Made by a program: the position numbers and the translations under genes
In this document: positions 1 through 10,376 of the stretch, one piece after another
Layout of the letters: each line of letters begins with the position of its first letter
Position numbering within the stretch: the stretch's first letter is position 1
The notes under the pieces: generated by a model
Seen by the model: only the letters and a program-made list of their open reading frames with translations
Told to the model about the DNA's origin: nothing
The model's database searches: none
Source: Psilocybe azurescens
Lineage: Eukaryota; Basidiomycota; Agaricomycetes; Agaricales; Agrocybaceae
Assembly: GCA_023853785.1 (NCBI GenBank)
Contig: JAJIRX010000153.1
Location: 1 to 24,498, forward strand
Direction of reading: 5' to 3'
Length of the DNA: 24,498 nucleotides

Positions 1-1945
1 CGGTGTCGCATTTTCGTCGTCAACACGTGAGGAAGGATGTTGCTCGAATGCGCGCGTGATTGGGTAAGTCCCCTTTGACGGATGTGATGCCCGGAACTTC
101 AGCCAAAATCCCCCTATTGCCTACAGGCGCTGAAATAGCGGAATACGTTTCTTTCACCTCCATGTCAGGTGGGTTGCGAAATGTGTCGTGATTTTCCATC
201 TCTGAGCGCGTAAGTTTCGAACGGCCGCGAACGACCTCTGGGACATGTCCAACTTTCTGTTTGTTCCCACGTTGTTAGAACGAAATTGTTAAAAGAACAA
301 AGATCTACATACCTGCATAGCTTCTCCGTCTATCGGCCAGAATCTCAGAGTACGATCTTTTGACCAGGTAATCAATTGGAAGTCGTCTGTGTACGACGAA
401 GCAGGTAAAAACATCCGCAAGTTTGTGTAGAAGATAGCAAGACAGACCTTGATCTCCTTCCTCCACACAAACTCCTTCACAACATCAGAATGTCCTTCAA
501 AACCTCAATTGGCGCATGTGGATCGTCTTTCGCATACATCTCCAACGTAGTTTCACCGCGCTGCGGCAAGCTCAGTATACCTTCTCCAAAAGGTAGATTC
601 CTTGCTCTCCAGACGGGGTAGGTCGTTCGTATGCATGATTTGGGCTCGGATTGACCGAATTGATTGCATTTATGTCCCAAGTTTTGATGGATTTATCAAG
701 CGAGCAAGTCACGATTTCGTTATGAGATGTACGCGACCAGTCAATACCGTATATCTTGGAAGCATGGGCACGGATTTGTGTAACTGGAAGAGATCCTTTC
801 TAGATGTTTTCATTAGCCTCTATCACGTGGGATCATGTCTGCACCACGTACTCGTCTATCCCATATTAACACTTCATTCGAGTGAGACGACGCAAGCAGA
901 TTTCCATCTTGATAGTTCCACTTGACTTGTGTCCCACCAGCTGCACTGAAGACGTTGGGACTTTTAAAGTACATATAGTGACTAATTACTTGCCTTTAAA
1001 AGCTGACAGACCAAAGATAGGTTTGTTGGGCTCTCTCAAGTCCCAAGCCCAGACCCACGAATCTATACCAGTGCTGACAACAATGTCACATTCTGATGTA
1101 TGCCAGTTGATGTCCGTGATGGCACGGTAATGCGACTTGAGAATGTGTTCAATAGACGTCTTTCCACCCAGCCGCAAGTTCCATATAAGCCTGGGGAGAA
1201 ATCAATTTCCTGCGTACGGTTAGGATTGAATACACTTGCAATTTCTCACTGGATGTCGAAACAATGTATTGAGCATGGCTCGGATGAGGATTCCACTGAA
1301 CATCCGCTACATCCCATGTGCCACCCTGAGGAAGGAACCTTGGTATTCTCAAAGGGTAGTCGAGGTCAATGATGAATAGACCTCTTCGTCTGAAGAAACA
1401 TGAGCGTCATGACCATAAATACTAACGAATGGCAGGACATACGCAGCAAGAACAATATCGCGTGAAGCAGGGCTTATACTCATCTACATCTTCGTCGGCA
1501 GGCACATTTAAGTAAAATGTTGAATGATGCTTACATTCCCCACAGCATCTCCCACCAAATCCTTCACATTGATCTCCCAGCTTGAATAAAAGACTCTTTC
1601 CTTCCGATGCAGGTTGACTCCCTCCAGCACCAGCCCTTAGAGCCTCAGGACTTTCTTCAGGTTCTACACGAGGGCTTTGCGAGCACGCTGATACGCTTCT
1701 GTTATCGGAGGAGGAAAAGAAGGCCTTCGCGACTTCCAAAGACCTGGAACTGAGCCGCCCCAATCTGACAATGCATTCAGGTTTTCTTCCGAGTGCTTCG
1801 AGCGATGCCTTGTATCCTCAGATTCAGTGATAGACGGCGTCCATGACGGTCTCCTAACAGCCAACGCGTTCTCTATCGGAAAGTTGATATTCGAGTGAGA
1901 TTCGGCTTTGGAACGCGGTGGAGACGACGAACGGAACCCCGACAT
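1..1945 (-). CDS. WDR59: WDR59/Sea3 homologue (GATOR2/SEACAT subunit), partial, frame-disrupted
   Basis: WD40 protein of the WDR59/Sea3 (Mtc5) family, a subunit of the vacuole-associated SEACAT/GATOR2 complex that regulates TORC1 in response to amino acids. Start chosen at the ATG at 1945, which opens an S/P/R-rich leader. Inferred exons (minus strand): 1945-1535, 1493-1443, 1389-1240, 1190-994, 940-852, 799-about 444, 386-313 and 256-left edge. Recognisable blocks: N-terminal WEINVKDLVGDAVG, then GLFIIDLDYPLRIPRFLPQG, then ADVQWNPHPSHAQYIVSTSS, HYRAITDINWH, STGIDSWVWAWDLREP, KIYGIDWS, YPVWRARNLPFGEG, and QLITWSKDRTLRFWPID. The frame breaks at about 1675, 1640, 660 and 500 (an A4 run on the plus strand), and a TGA falls at 20-22, where either an intron or a real stop is possible. 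The RWD and RING-like C-terminus would lie outside the window. Family assignment is firm; whether the gene is functional is open. Confidence 0.85.
941..993 (-). other. Second GC-AG intron in WDR59 homologue
   Basis: Between GLSAFK and AGGTQVKWN the frame is restored by removing 53 nt with donor GCAAGT (993-988), preceded by AAAG, and acceptor ending TGCAG at 941. The intron is AT-rich and has in-frame stops, so it is not coding. No GT donor gives this junction. Confidence 0.6.
1191..1239 (-). other. GC-AG intron in WDR59 homologue
   Basis: The conserved protein reading ...STSSEKL | LIWNL... is restored only if a 49-nt intron is removed with donor GCAAGT (minus strand, 1239-1234) and acceptor CCCCAG (1196-1191). 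A GT donor three bases inside (GTGTAT) leaves the downstream exon out of frame. GCAAGT is the classical strong sequence for GC-type donors. Confidence 0.65.
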
Positions 1946-2327
1946 GAGCTGTCGAGATTAAGTCGAGGGGTGGTCCGGGGTGAATCCAGGTTTTATTCCT
2001 GCTGAGTTGCTCGCGGTAAGCTATGAGGGCGTCGAGAACTCGAGGAGCTTGCTGTTCGGAGCTAAAGGACGGCGTAGCCTGCTGCTGAGTGGTCACGCTC
2101 AGGGACCCCTGTGCCGAATTTGTCGACAAATACTTAAAGGCTCCGAATGAAGATCTTATCTTATCTTCAACATTGAACTAGAAACCAGGGCATTGGAATT
2201 GTGGGCGTTGATGAACATGGGCTTGAGAGCCTGGCCAAATTCGCCGTTGCTATTGACATTTATCATGCTCAATATTATAGCTACGTTTCTGGACGTGTAG
2301 CAAATTATTCAAAGTGTTATAACAGGA
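1946..2327. other. Intergenic; 5' flank of the WDR59 homologue
   Basis: About 380 bp between the WDR59 start and the 3' end of F-box copy A. An open frame in 1854-2129 lacks an ATG at its left end and matches nothing I recognise. No RNA gene or repeat seen. It presumably holds the WDR59 promoter. Confidence 0.4.
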
Positions 2328-3808
2328 CTACATCGAAGCTAGATATATAACTTCCACAAAGTTGCAATAAGTGCTCGATCTTCCAGGCTTAAGTTGAAAG
2401 ATCAGCTCAAATTGCTTCTTTAGATGATGTGCGTTCCAAACCACCCTCACGGTCCCAATCGTAAGTCGATGAGGAGAGCTGGAAGAAATCGTCATCGTGG
2501 TCGTGATATTTATAACAGGCCCAGATTTTGATTTCAACAAATTCTGAGAGATGCCGGATTCGTGCGATAGTTCGTTTCTTGATAGGATTTCTACGTCTTC
2601 CAACAGTCGTCTATACGAATCTGGTTTGTCCAAGTCATAGCAATTTTCTGGGATGCCGTAGAGATATGGAATAACATTCCAAATGCTTTAGCAATCATCC
2701 GCTCCGTGCACATGATATCTTACCCTTTCGAGGTTAGAAAGAAATTGTTTTTGAGAAGGGGTACAGGGTCGCGGTTGCCTACATGGCATGTCCGAGCAAT
2801 CATCTTGAATATATTTTTGGCTGTGAAATGTCCATGAGGACCCGATTTGCCGAAAGACAGACGACGGATTGAGGGTACTGCTTTGAGGGAAGATCACCTC
2901 CACACGGTCCAAAGCGCAAGAAGAACGCTCAACAAAGGATATCATGTTGTCAACATGCAGGGAGTACAGTCCATTATTAGTGGATCAACAGTACCTTCCA
3001 CCTGGGGAGCGCGATAGCATCGTAGAGTTCGTGTAGAAACCCCTTGGCCGGGCAAGACACACGCTGAGCTCTTTTAGGGTCAAATGGATAAGGGATACGG
3101 GTCCCAAACTTCCCCAATGATTCAAGCCTTGTGCTTGGCGCAATAGTTCGAAGCAATCCGTGATTGAAAAGCTGCCGACATTTGCGTGTGTAATGTAGTT
3201 CCATGATATGGGAGCTGATTTTAGGGAAACATGGCCAATATCAACACGCCTGGGTGTCGGCTTCAATCCTCCCTACGTAGTCAAAGATCCAAGAGCGCCT
3301 CCGTTGAACTGTCTTGTCGGGCCCCTGTTGATTATTCGAAGCTCGCTTGGATTGGAAGGACATCCATGAAACAGTGCATGCAACAAGGTTGGTAGTGAGT
3401 GGTCCAGACATTCCCAATGTCTGGAGGTTGCATTGATAATCTCGCTAAATGGTATAAACCAGCCATTGACTCCCCGCAGTTTTCATTCCGGTCTTTGAGA
3501 TACACCACAACGGGCAAAGGAACACCTTCCGACCGACCCAACCATTTTTCCACAAGAAGGGTATGAGACAAGATGATGGAAGGGTTGATGGACATCAACA
3601 GGTGCGACAAAAAGGAGGGAGTCGTCCAGACAATTTGACGCCATGTTTTACGGACAGTGCCCAGAGTAAAAAACGTAGGTGCATTGTCTTCATGCTCCGT
3701 ATTCTTAAACATTTCGTGCATAGCACATAGGTACCCGCAACTTGAACCACATGAATGTGGTTGTTCAACGAGATTTCCTCGTCCAAAATCGAACAACTCG
3801 AATGAAAT
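2328..3808 (-). pseudogene. F-box/leucine-rich-type protein, decayed copy A
   Basis: Inverted duplicate of the locus at 15603-17379. Agaricomycete F-box proteins of this type are thought to be SCF ubiquitin-ligase substrate adaptors: an N-terminal stretch with a 'PHxxxxSCG..C' segment, an F-box, then 'TLGTVxKTWRQIVWxTPSFxSHLL' and leucine-rich repeats. Here the codon matching copy B's ATG is ATT (3808-3806), so the start is lost. About 173 nt present in copy B (15723-15895), containing the F-box core around the 'SRLPLE' helix, is replaced by a direct join at about 3695, which removes the ubiquitin-ligase docking motif. Frames then break several times, for example after LKDRNENC at about 3477 where one base is missing relative to copy B. 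Blocks such as SFVERSSCALDRVEVI and TAKxIxKxIARTCHVG-like segments remain. Very likely a pseudogene. Confidence 0.8.
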
Positions 3809-3977
3809 TTGGCGAACTTATCAAAAAACACAGTAAGATATGGCTCTTGTTATCGCGACCTGGCTTCCCTTGCGAGCTCCAGAACCTTCTGAGGAACAAA
3901 ATAATGGGGTGGTGAGGGTGAAAAAGTGGGCAAGTTCGAACTGAAGAGTTTCAAAAAAAAAATCAATCTCCGCGACG
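2335..3977. repeat. Inverted gene duplication, copy A
   Basis: Reverse-complement homology to 15437-17385 covers the whole F-box-like gene plus about 170 bp upstream, including the shared leader beginning GTCGCGGAGATTGA and an A/T homopolymer (10 A here, 6 T in the other copy). Homology stops abruptly at about 3977 upstream and about 2335 downstream. Copy A is about 0.3 kb shorter, more than half of that explained by the deletion of the F-box core. Confidence 0.8.
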
Positions 3978-4611
3978 ATCACAACCCGCACTTGTTCAAG
4001 TTTAATAGCCGATCCCACTCATCCTCTGTTGCCTTTTAGCTATTTTTCGTGTCTTTTTGGGCGCCGTGCATATAGAACCGAATTATCGAGGAATCAATTA
4101 TGATGGTAATGACAGGAAAGCCTATCGCACATGTTTGAATCGCCGCAGTCTCAAAAGGTTAAAAAACAAGTCAATGCATAACACTGTTGAGCTGGAGTGA
4201 AACAGAATCATTTAAAAAACGGAAGGTCGTAAAGCTGGTGATTCGCACTGGCACCATGCCCATGATTAATCTCCGATAGGATATAGCTGATAACCTCTGT
4301 CGCCGCCAGCGTTTTGTGGTTGCCTTTGCGGTTCCCACGCCTTTTGGGCTTTGGTTTTTGCGATTGTCAACTGTTTTTGTCATGGTCAAGTTTTTGCCGT
4401 CTGAAGAATTTAAAAATATGCCGCCAACTTCTTTTGACGCCGCAGTCAGGCGCAGTACAACTTTCTTGCAGGGAGACCCTGGTGCTGAGAAGGAACTATA
4501 TGATCGAGAATGTCGAAGGGCAAATAGATGTAGGGCAACATGTGGTTCGCTCTGCGCTTTATGTCACAGGCTGACGGATGTTGGATTCATCCAGATGATG
4601 ATTAGGACCCA
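3978..4611. other. Intergenic region between divergent F-box copy A and carboxypeptidase
   Basis: About 630 bp shared upstream space. A plus-strand open frame at 4316-4618 opens with GTG, has ATGs only inside, and matches no family I know; I treat it as non-coding. The right end carries the carboxypeptidase TATA-like box. Confidence 0.35.
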
Positions 4612-4619
4612 AATATAAG
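4612..4619 (+). promoter_or_regulatory. TATA-like box of S10 carboxypeptidase
   Basis: AATATAAG lies 63-70 nt upstream of the ATG at 4682, a plausible spacing for a basidiomycete core promoter with a short 5' leader. No other promoter element is evident. Confidence 0.4.
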
Positions 4620-4681
4620 CTCCCATTCAAAGCTTGGTTTTTACACTGCGCTCCTCTTCCATCGCAACATCGTGAACCAGC

Positions 4682-6861
4682 ATGATCTGGCCCCGGACAG
4701 CCACTTTCGGATTAATTTCCTGGGGCTCTTTCTTGCTAGCGCAGGGAAGTTCCCAAGGGAACCTCTTAGGTATGTCTTAATCATAATGATCCATAGCTAT
4801 CTGTTCAGTACAGTATGACCAAGTTATACAATAACAGGGCATTCTCATCGGTCGTACAATGATGGCCTTTTCGTACCTATTGAAGATCCTTCCCTATTGC
4901 CTGAATCCCAATTTACGACGCTCAACCTTCCTGAATTTCCGCGTCACAGCGTTCGAGTCAAAAATCGAAATTTTGCGATGGAACAGTAAAGTATGCTGGT
5001 CTACGATGAAGAAAGCAATGATGGCTCACTGCACGTCGCCTGATTCTAGTACCTACTCTGGATACATTGATGTCGAGGCTCGTCACCTATTTTTCTGGTT
5101 CTTCGAGAGCAGAAGTGACCCCGACAAAGATGATGTCATCTTTGGGTCAACGGAGGTTCTCATCTCATTCTCCTTCACAAAACTATGGATATTAACAATC
5201 GTATGCGTATGCCGCTGTGTAGGACCCGGTGGTTCATCCGCAATGGGGCTTTTTATGAACTTGGTACGCTTGTGAAGTCGCGCGCTGCACACAACTGAAA
5301 CCTTGACGTGATTGTCCAAGGTCCTTGCAGAATATCTGGTGCTAATAGCACCACATTCCATCCCCGAATCTTGGAACTCGAACGCAAATATCTTCTTTGT
5401 TGACCAGCCTGTTTCCGTTGGCTTCTCTTACGCAGAATACGGGGAAATGGTGGTATGTGAACCTTCGGTATCCATAAACCTTCTTATAAAGGACGCCATA
5501 GAGCACCACGGAAGAAGCGGCAGTTGACATTGCTGCATTCGTTGCGATATTCTTCGAACACTTCAGCAAATTGAAAGGGAGACCCTTTCACATGGCAGGC
5601 GAATCTTTTGGAGTCAGTGAATCGATCTACACCTAGGTGGACTCTTCATCTGATGCATTATACAGGGACGCTATATTCCTCTTTTCGCAGCCGAAGTGTA
5701 TGATCAAAATAGCAGGCTGGAAAAGGCTGGATTAACACCAGTTAATTTGCAGTCCATAATGATTGGTACGCATACCGAACCATGATTATGAATATGGCCC
5801 TGGCCCTAATATTCCGTGAACAAACAGGAGACGGCTATACTGATTTCTACACGATGATACCCTCTTATTATGATATGGCATGCACTGCTACTTCTGCAGC
5901 TCCAGTCCTTGATATTGCGTGAGCTTCCCGGAGTCAACTCCTGCTTCACCATCTGATTTCATTGACTAATAACTTTGTAGACCTTGCATACAAATGAAAC
6001 AAGCTGTCGGTATCAAAGTCTATCCAGTAATGAAGTTGGACCAACATATCTCTAGATTCCTAGGTGCAAAAAGTGGTTGAAGGAATCCTGTGTAGACGTG
6101 TTCGACATCATAGGATGCGGAGCCGCGACTTCATTTTGCGACAGCATTACACTTAATGTCTTTCTTGCCTCAGGTATCTTCACTCCCACTCGATCTTGCC
6201 TTCGTTCTGACTTTCAATAAAGGCGTGAACCCTTACGATATCACCAAGAAGTGCGACGGCGAATTTGCAGAGACACTATGCTATCCTGCATTTAGGTAAC
6301 CTCCTTTATACTATCTCTTGACCCTTACCCTGACTACTCATCCTCGCTTTTAGTGACATAGAAACCTATCTTAACCTCCCTGAAGTCCGAGAAGTTCTCG
6401 GGACGGACCCGGAACCAGCTACATTTAAATATCGTTCGGACACGATTGGCATAAACTTCCATCGGACTCTGGATCAATTCCACACGAGCTATCATCACGT
6501 CGCGGCATTGCTAGATCGCGGCGTCAGGGCGCTTTATCTACAATGGCGATGTCGACTGGATCTGCAATCATCTGGCAAACGAAAAGTGGACGCTTGAGCT
6601 TGAATGGCATGGACATGAAGAATTCTCAGTACAGCCATTGAGAGAATGGAGTGTAGATGGTAAGAAGGCAGGTGAGACGAGGAGTGCGAAAGGTTTGACA
6701 TTTGCTACCATTAAAGGAGCAGGACATTTGGTTCGTCGAAGTCTTGATCTACAAATGACTACGTGCTCTATTAATTTTTTCTTCTTCCGTAGGCTCCCTT
6801 TGACAAACCGAAGGAGACACTGGAGCTTGTCAATAGATGGATCGGTGGGCAAGAGCTGTAG
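4682..6861 (+). pseudogene. Serine carboxypeptidase (peptidase family S10), frame-disrupted
   Basis: Secreted or vacuolar carboxypeptidase removing C-terminal residues. Exons inferred: 4682-4769, 4838-5155, 5223-5263, 5321-5452, 5502-5612, 5666-5765, 5828-5918, 5981-about 6009, 6064-6173, 6233-6295, 6354-6730, 6793-6861. Exon 1 encodes a hydrophobic signal peptide ending near LLAQG. Motifs: [19 protein letters not shown], the oxyanion region GGPGGSS (family norm GGPGCSS, so the conserved Cys is Gly), FFVDQPVSVGFSYAE, nucleophile HMAGESFG (Ser 5604-5606), GRYIPLFAAEVYDQN, NGDVDWICN with the catalytic Asp, and GAGHLAPFDKP with the catalytic His. Lesions: in-frame TAA after FAMEQ (about 4987), a break near 5030, one T missing near 5141, an extra C in 5362-5365, an A-run indel at 6068-6072, and an extra T near 6533. 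Splice sites are intact. Pseudogene or badly sequenced gene. Confidence 0.85.
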
Positions 6862-6899
6862 TCAGGCACCACGTGCACGGCTTGTCCTTCTAGTTTCTG

Positions 6900-6905
6900 A
6901 ATAAA
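6900..6905 (+). promoter_or_regulatory. Polyadenylation-signal-like AATAAA
   Basis: Canonical AATAAA 39 nt after the carboxypeptidase stop codon, with T/G-rich sequence just downstream. Position fits 3'-end formation for that transcript. Confidence 0.4.
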
Positions 6906-7301
6906 TCTTTGGTCGTGCTTCGAAGTATTGGTATCGACCTTAATGGATGTTGTGCGAGTATAGGAAGTGGGATGATCATTGCACCTTTGCTAGGTGGAGG
7001 CCGAGCCTCCTGTGCATGCTAATAGAATTTACTTGGGCGGCTACTGAAGCTTGCACCAAACGAATTTGAACTATGGCAGAGCAACAACGGAACTCGCTGC
7101 AAATAAGCAAGTAGACTCGCTTTATGCTTAGCGTACTCCCTAATTCCCAAGTTTTTCCGCAGAGTTGTTTTATTCATTTTGGTATCACTCCGCAGGCAGC
7201 GTATGGCTTGAAGGAATGCTCCCGAACGCTGACACGGATAGTTGATGTCTATGGTAATTATTATTATAGTAGAAACTATTTATGAACTATACGGCGTCGA
7301 C
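6906..7301. other. Intergenic between convergent genes
   Basis: About 400 bp between the 3' ends of the carboxypeptidase and the F-box gene. No coding region, RNA gene or repeat seen. Confidence 0.4.
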
Positions 7302-9023
7302 CTATTCCACTTGTACTTCAAATTGCTTTTGCGGGAAGTGATGAGCTATTGAGCCTTCGATGAAATCCACGGGTTCACTATTTTGGCCACCCCATAACAT
7401 GATGTCAATGTCACAATGCCCCATATCCAAGAGCTTCTCAATGCGATCAAGGGTCGGCTTGCTTATGTACCCAGGGTTTCGCAAAGGGATTCCGGACCAG
7501 GGCCAGTGATCGAAGGAAACTGTGAGCGTATCCAATGGTCGTTTTCGTATGTGCGGGGTGAGGTCTTTCCCTTCATCGTCATAGTCGCTGCCGTCCTTGC
7601 CAAAGAGGTCTGGAATGATGTCCCAGATCGATTCGCATTCACCCGGTGACGTGGTGGAGTACGCCAAAGTTTGAAGTTCTGGTAGGAAATTGGGGTTGGT
7701 GGGGGTCGCTGAACTAGTCGAGTCTGCCTCTGACTTGTCAATAATATGGGTTGTTTCAGCGATGAGCTTGAAAAAATTCCGTGAAGTATATTCCTCGTTA
7801 GGACTGGGAGATAGCGTCAGCTGTTCGAGTGATGGGACTGCTCGAAAAAGAGAGAAGATTCTGCTCCTCGAGCACAGCCTTGATCTCCAGTGAATACAAC
7901 CGGCATGACGACCGACGTATAAGCGATATGAGGTTTTCCGCAGGCAATATTTCGTTGAACGACTGAATGTTTAATACTTCCAGTTGAGGAAGCGTAAAAC
8001 CATCGAAGAATGCGGCCGTAATGTCCGGGTCCTTCGGGAAAAAAAAGCTTGAGGACTTTGAGGTTGTGATGAGAGACTGGAACAAGAATTGATTCGTCGT
8101 CAGCGCGAATAAACCCGAACATGCATTCCATTAGCTTGGGGGCAAGCCGTAGCAGTTCGAAGCACTCCTCCATCTTGCACTCTTTCAACAACACGCGTGT
8201 GACATTGTCCCATAGAATATCGATGGATTGTAAGGGAACCGAATCGATCATGGCGTAAGTGGGCCTCGGCTTCGAGGCACTGTGAACTATGAATGAGGCG
8301 GACTCGACCTCCCATCATCATCCTCCTCGGGGGGAAAGCCGATGTTTGAAACTCTGAGTTCCAGAAGGTTTGAGGGACTCCCTGAAAAGAGATTCAAGAG
8401 TCGAGGAGGAAGCTTGAGGTCGAGGCATTCCCACCGGCTGGATGTGGCGTTGACTATTGCACTTAATGGTTTGACCTTGGAAAGCCATTCGTAGTCCTCG
8501 TCTTGAAAACCATCTTCCTGTGAAAAGTATACTGCTAACGATAAGGGCATTTGTCCAGTCCGGTCGATCCAATCCTTTACGAAGGTGATGGTATTTTCTA
8601 TGTTTGAAGGATGTATAGGTATGTAGATATGAGACCAGAAATGGGGTGTCGACCAGATAATTTGGCGCCAGGTCTTGCAAACGGCGCCTAGGGCAAATAA
8701 TGCGCCAGCGTTATCTATTTTCCGTCCAATAGATCTTGCGGCAGTAAAGCGCGACGTTGCTTAGGAAGGCAGAGCCCGAAGATGGTAGTGATGATTTCGA
8801 GAGGAAACCGTTCGACGATAGGATCGTAGAGAAGGTCCACTCTCTTTATCATTCCATGATACCGAGCAAGATGTTGGGCCAGGGAGTCCCCTGGCTCAGC
8901 AGTTTTACTCTCCTCAGCCTCTATCTCTGTATATCGGGTACAGGGGTCTCCACAAGATGTATCGCAGGAATGAGGTGGTTTGACGAGATATATCTCTTCC
9001 AAATCAATCGACTTGAACGACAT
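7302..9023 (-). CDS. F-box/leucine-rich-type protein, intronless, frame-disrupted
   Basis: Predicted SCF substrate-receptor protein of the large Agaricomycete F-box family, about 570 residues once frames are followed. Starts at the ATG at 9023 (MSFKSIDLEEIYLV). N-terminus has PPHSCDTSCGDPC, a short helical stretch, then the F-box: DPIVERFPLEIITTIFGLCLP followed by ALFALGAVCKTWRQIIWSTP. Downstream are leucine-rich segments with NATSSRWECLDLKLPPRLL, SPSNLLELRVSNIGF, ECFELLRLAPKLMECMFGF, and LPQLEVLNIQSF, and a C-terminal tail ending in FEVQVE. The frame breaks at about 8698 (A4 where A5 restores GKIDNAG), about 8300, 8039-8046 (T8 where T7 restores FFPKDPDI) and about 7848 (T5 where T4 restores SFRAVPSL). 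Conservation between breaks is high, so sequencing error is as likely as pseudogenisation. Distantly related to copies A and B. Confidence 0.8.
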
Positions 9024-9382
9024 TCTAAAAGATACAGCAGCATTATGTGGTCAGTAATTGAATGGGATGGATTTCAATAGGAATAAACGCAACTGAGTAG
9101 TAAGTACAGTTGCAAGCGGCCAGTCAATCACGTGCATGAGATCGACTCCTGAGGTATGAAATTCAAGTTCCGCATTCTGTATTCCCACGATATATCACGA
9201 TCTCGGTCGTTCTCAATAAGTTCTGATCTTCTGTCAAATTTACTTTAAGTAGCTGACACAGCGTCGTAGTTATCAATTGAAAATATTACATAGACACCTG
9301 GTTCCAAACACTAGGGCGTATTTTTCAGCCACCAAATGGGTTCCCACACCACCTCTCGTGATAACTTGAGTTTAAGATTAGA
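9024..9382. other. 5' flank of the F-box gene
   Basis: About 360 bp upstream of the minus-strand F-box gene. A palindromic CACGTG E-box-like hexamer lies near 9129-9134. No coding sequence supported. Confidence 0.35.
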
Positions 9383-9620
9383 GTTCAAACGCGCCAATAT
9401 TCCTTCCCACGGCTACATAATTCAAGCGGAGCTCAAAATGTTTCACAGTCGCAAGTTTCACCAACGTCTTGTCCATCACCACCATCCTCCGAATTCTGTC
9501 AATGTTCTCTATGTATGGACCTGGATAGTTTAAAACAACTTTATCCAGGCGTTTCGGAGAACGACCTAGGTTTTCTTCATAAAAAGCTTTCATGACATCA
9601 GCACTTGAACAGGCGCTCAT
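9378..9620 (-). CDS. Hypothetical protein within repeat R1
   Basis: An 80-residue open frame with an ATG at 9620, ending in a TAA. Central part reads VVLNYPGPYIENIDRI and RRMVVMDKTLVKLATVKHFE, with a codon pattern that looks protein-like. The matching frame in the second R1 copy is broken: there the equivalent ATG (21963) is followed by a stop after about 24 codons. It could be the last exon of a longer gene whose upstream part lies in 9621-9850, but I could not find a convincing splice. I do not recognise the family. Low confidence that it is expressed. Confidence 0.3.
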   Translation of the reverse strand: MSACSSADVMKAFYEENLGRSPKRLDKVVLNYPGPYIENIDRIRRMVVMDKTLVKLATVKHFELRLNYVAVGRNIGAFEL

Positions 9621-9717
9621 CTAGTGCACTTGAAACAACGCCCGGTACAACGTAAAGGCTACGAAATTGTTCTCCGACTCCGGGAATGACATTGCTCAGT
9701 ATCGCTGGCACAGGACG
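9383..9717. repeat. Dispersed repeat R1, copy a
   Basis: About 335 bp aligned in the same orientation with 21684-22047, with long identical runs such as CAAGTTTCACCAACGTCTTG and a shared end at ATCGCTGGCACAGGAC. Copy a lacks about 43 bp present in copy b (about 21845-21886) and has a short extra stretch near 9681-9695. A third, partial copy is at about 9950-10002. No terminal repeats or transposase seen, so the element type is unknown. Confidence 0.75.
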
Positions 9718-10376
9718 ATTGTCTTTTCTGGGTTAAATTTGTGGAAAAAACTTCCATCGTGGCATTAAACTGAAGACGAAATGATTTGAAACTTCGCACT
9801 TTAGTACATAAGCATTTCCTGACACTGTTCGGAGGGTACAACAAGCAACAGACTTCATATAATCGTGAACATCACACACACATATTCACACTATATCGAA
9901 GGCTGTCTACGAAAGACTAAGTCAGCCACCACGTGCACGGCTTGTCCTTCTGGGTGTTTCGGCTAACGACCTGGGTTTCCGACGAAGAAAATCTTCATGA
10001 CATACCACTACAACGAAGGTAGAAAGATTAAGCATGAGACTAGCGGTTCAGTACAGTGCAGTGATTCGAGCCAGGCTTCACGGGCAACCTGACACCCTGG
10101 AGACAACGTATCTAGCTAATCCTATATCCAGAAAGTGGTAATGGTAAACCAATCGTAATTCTCATCTGTAGGCTTTTCAAAGCATATTGTAGCCAAATCG
10201 TAGACCACACCTTTCGTTTAACACGCTAGGACTATACTATACTGTCTGTACATTCACGTCAGTGCGAAAGTGTGCACGAATTATCTCTCAGGCTCGGACT
10301 GACCTATGTAAAATGTGATGTTTTTAGGGACTATTATACAAACTACCTAATTGACTACCTCAATACGACCCTGTAC
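9718..10376. other. Gene-free stretch with mosaic repeat scraps
   Basis: Contains a 31-bp segment (9921-9951) matching the sequence at the carboxypeptidase stop codon (6861-6891) with one mismatch, directly joined to a degenerate fragment (about 9950-10002) of repeat R1 (about 9547-9598). The rest, to the stop codon of the NLR gene, shows no coding sequence and is presumably its 3' flank. Confidence 0.6.

Noticed and set aside
602..1372. Plus-strand frames overlapping the WDR59 exons
   Set aside because: They have no recognisable domain and lie opposite well-conserved WD40 coding sequence.
1854..2129. Upstream extension of WDR59 to 2129
   Set aside because: The first codon is TTG rather than ATG, and the frame 1945-1664 gives the S/P-rich leader that joins to the conserved WEINVKDLVG segment.
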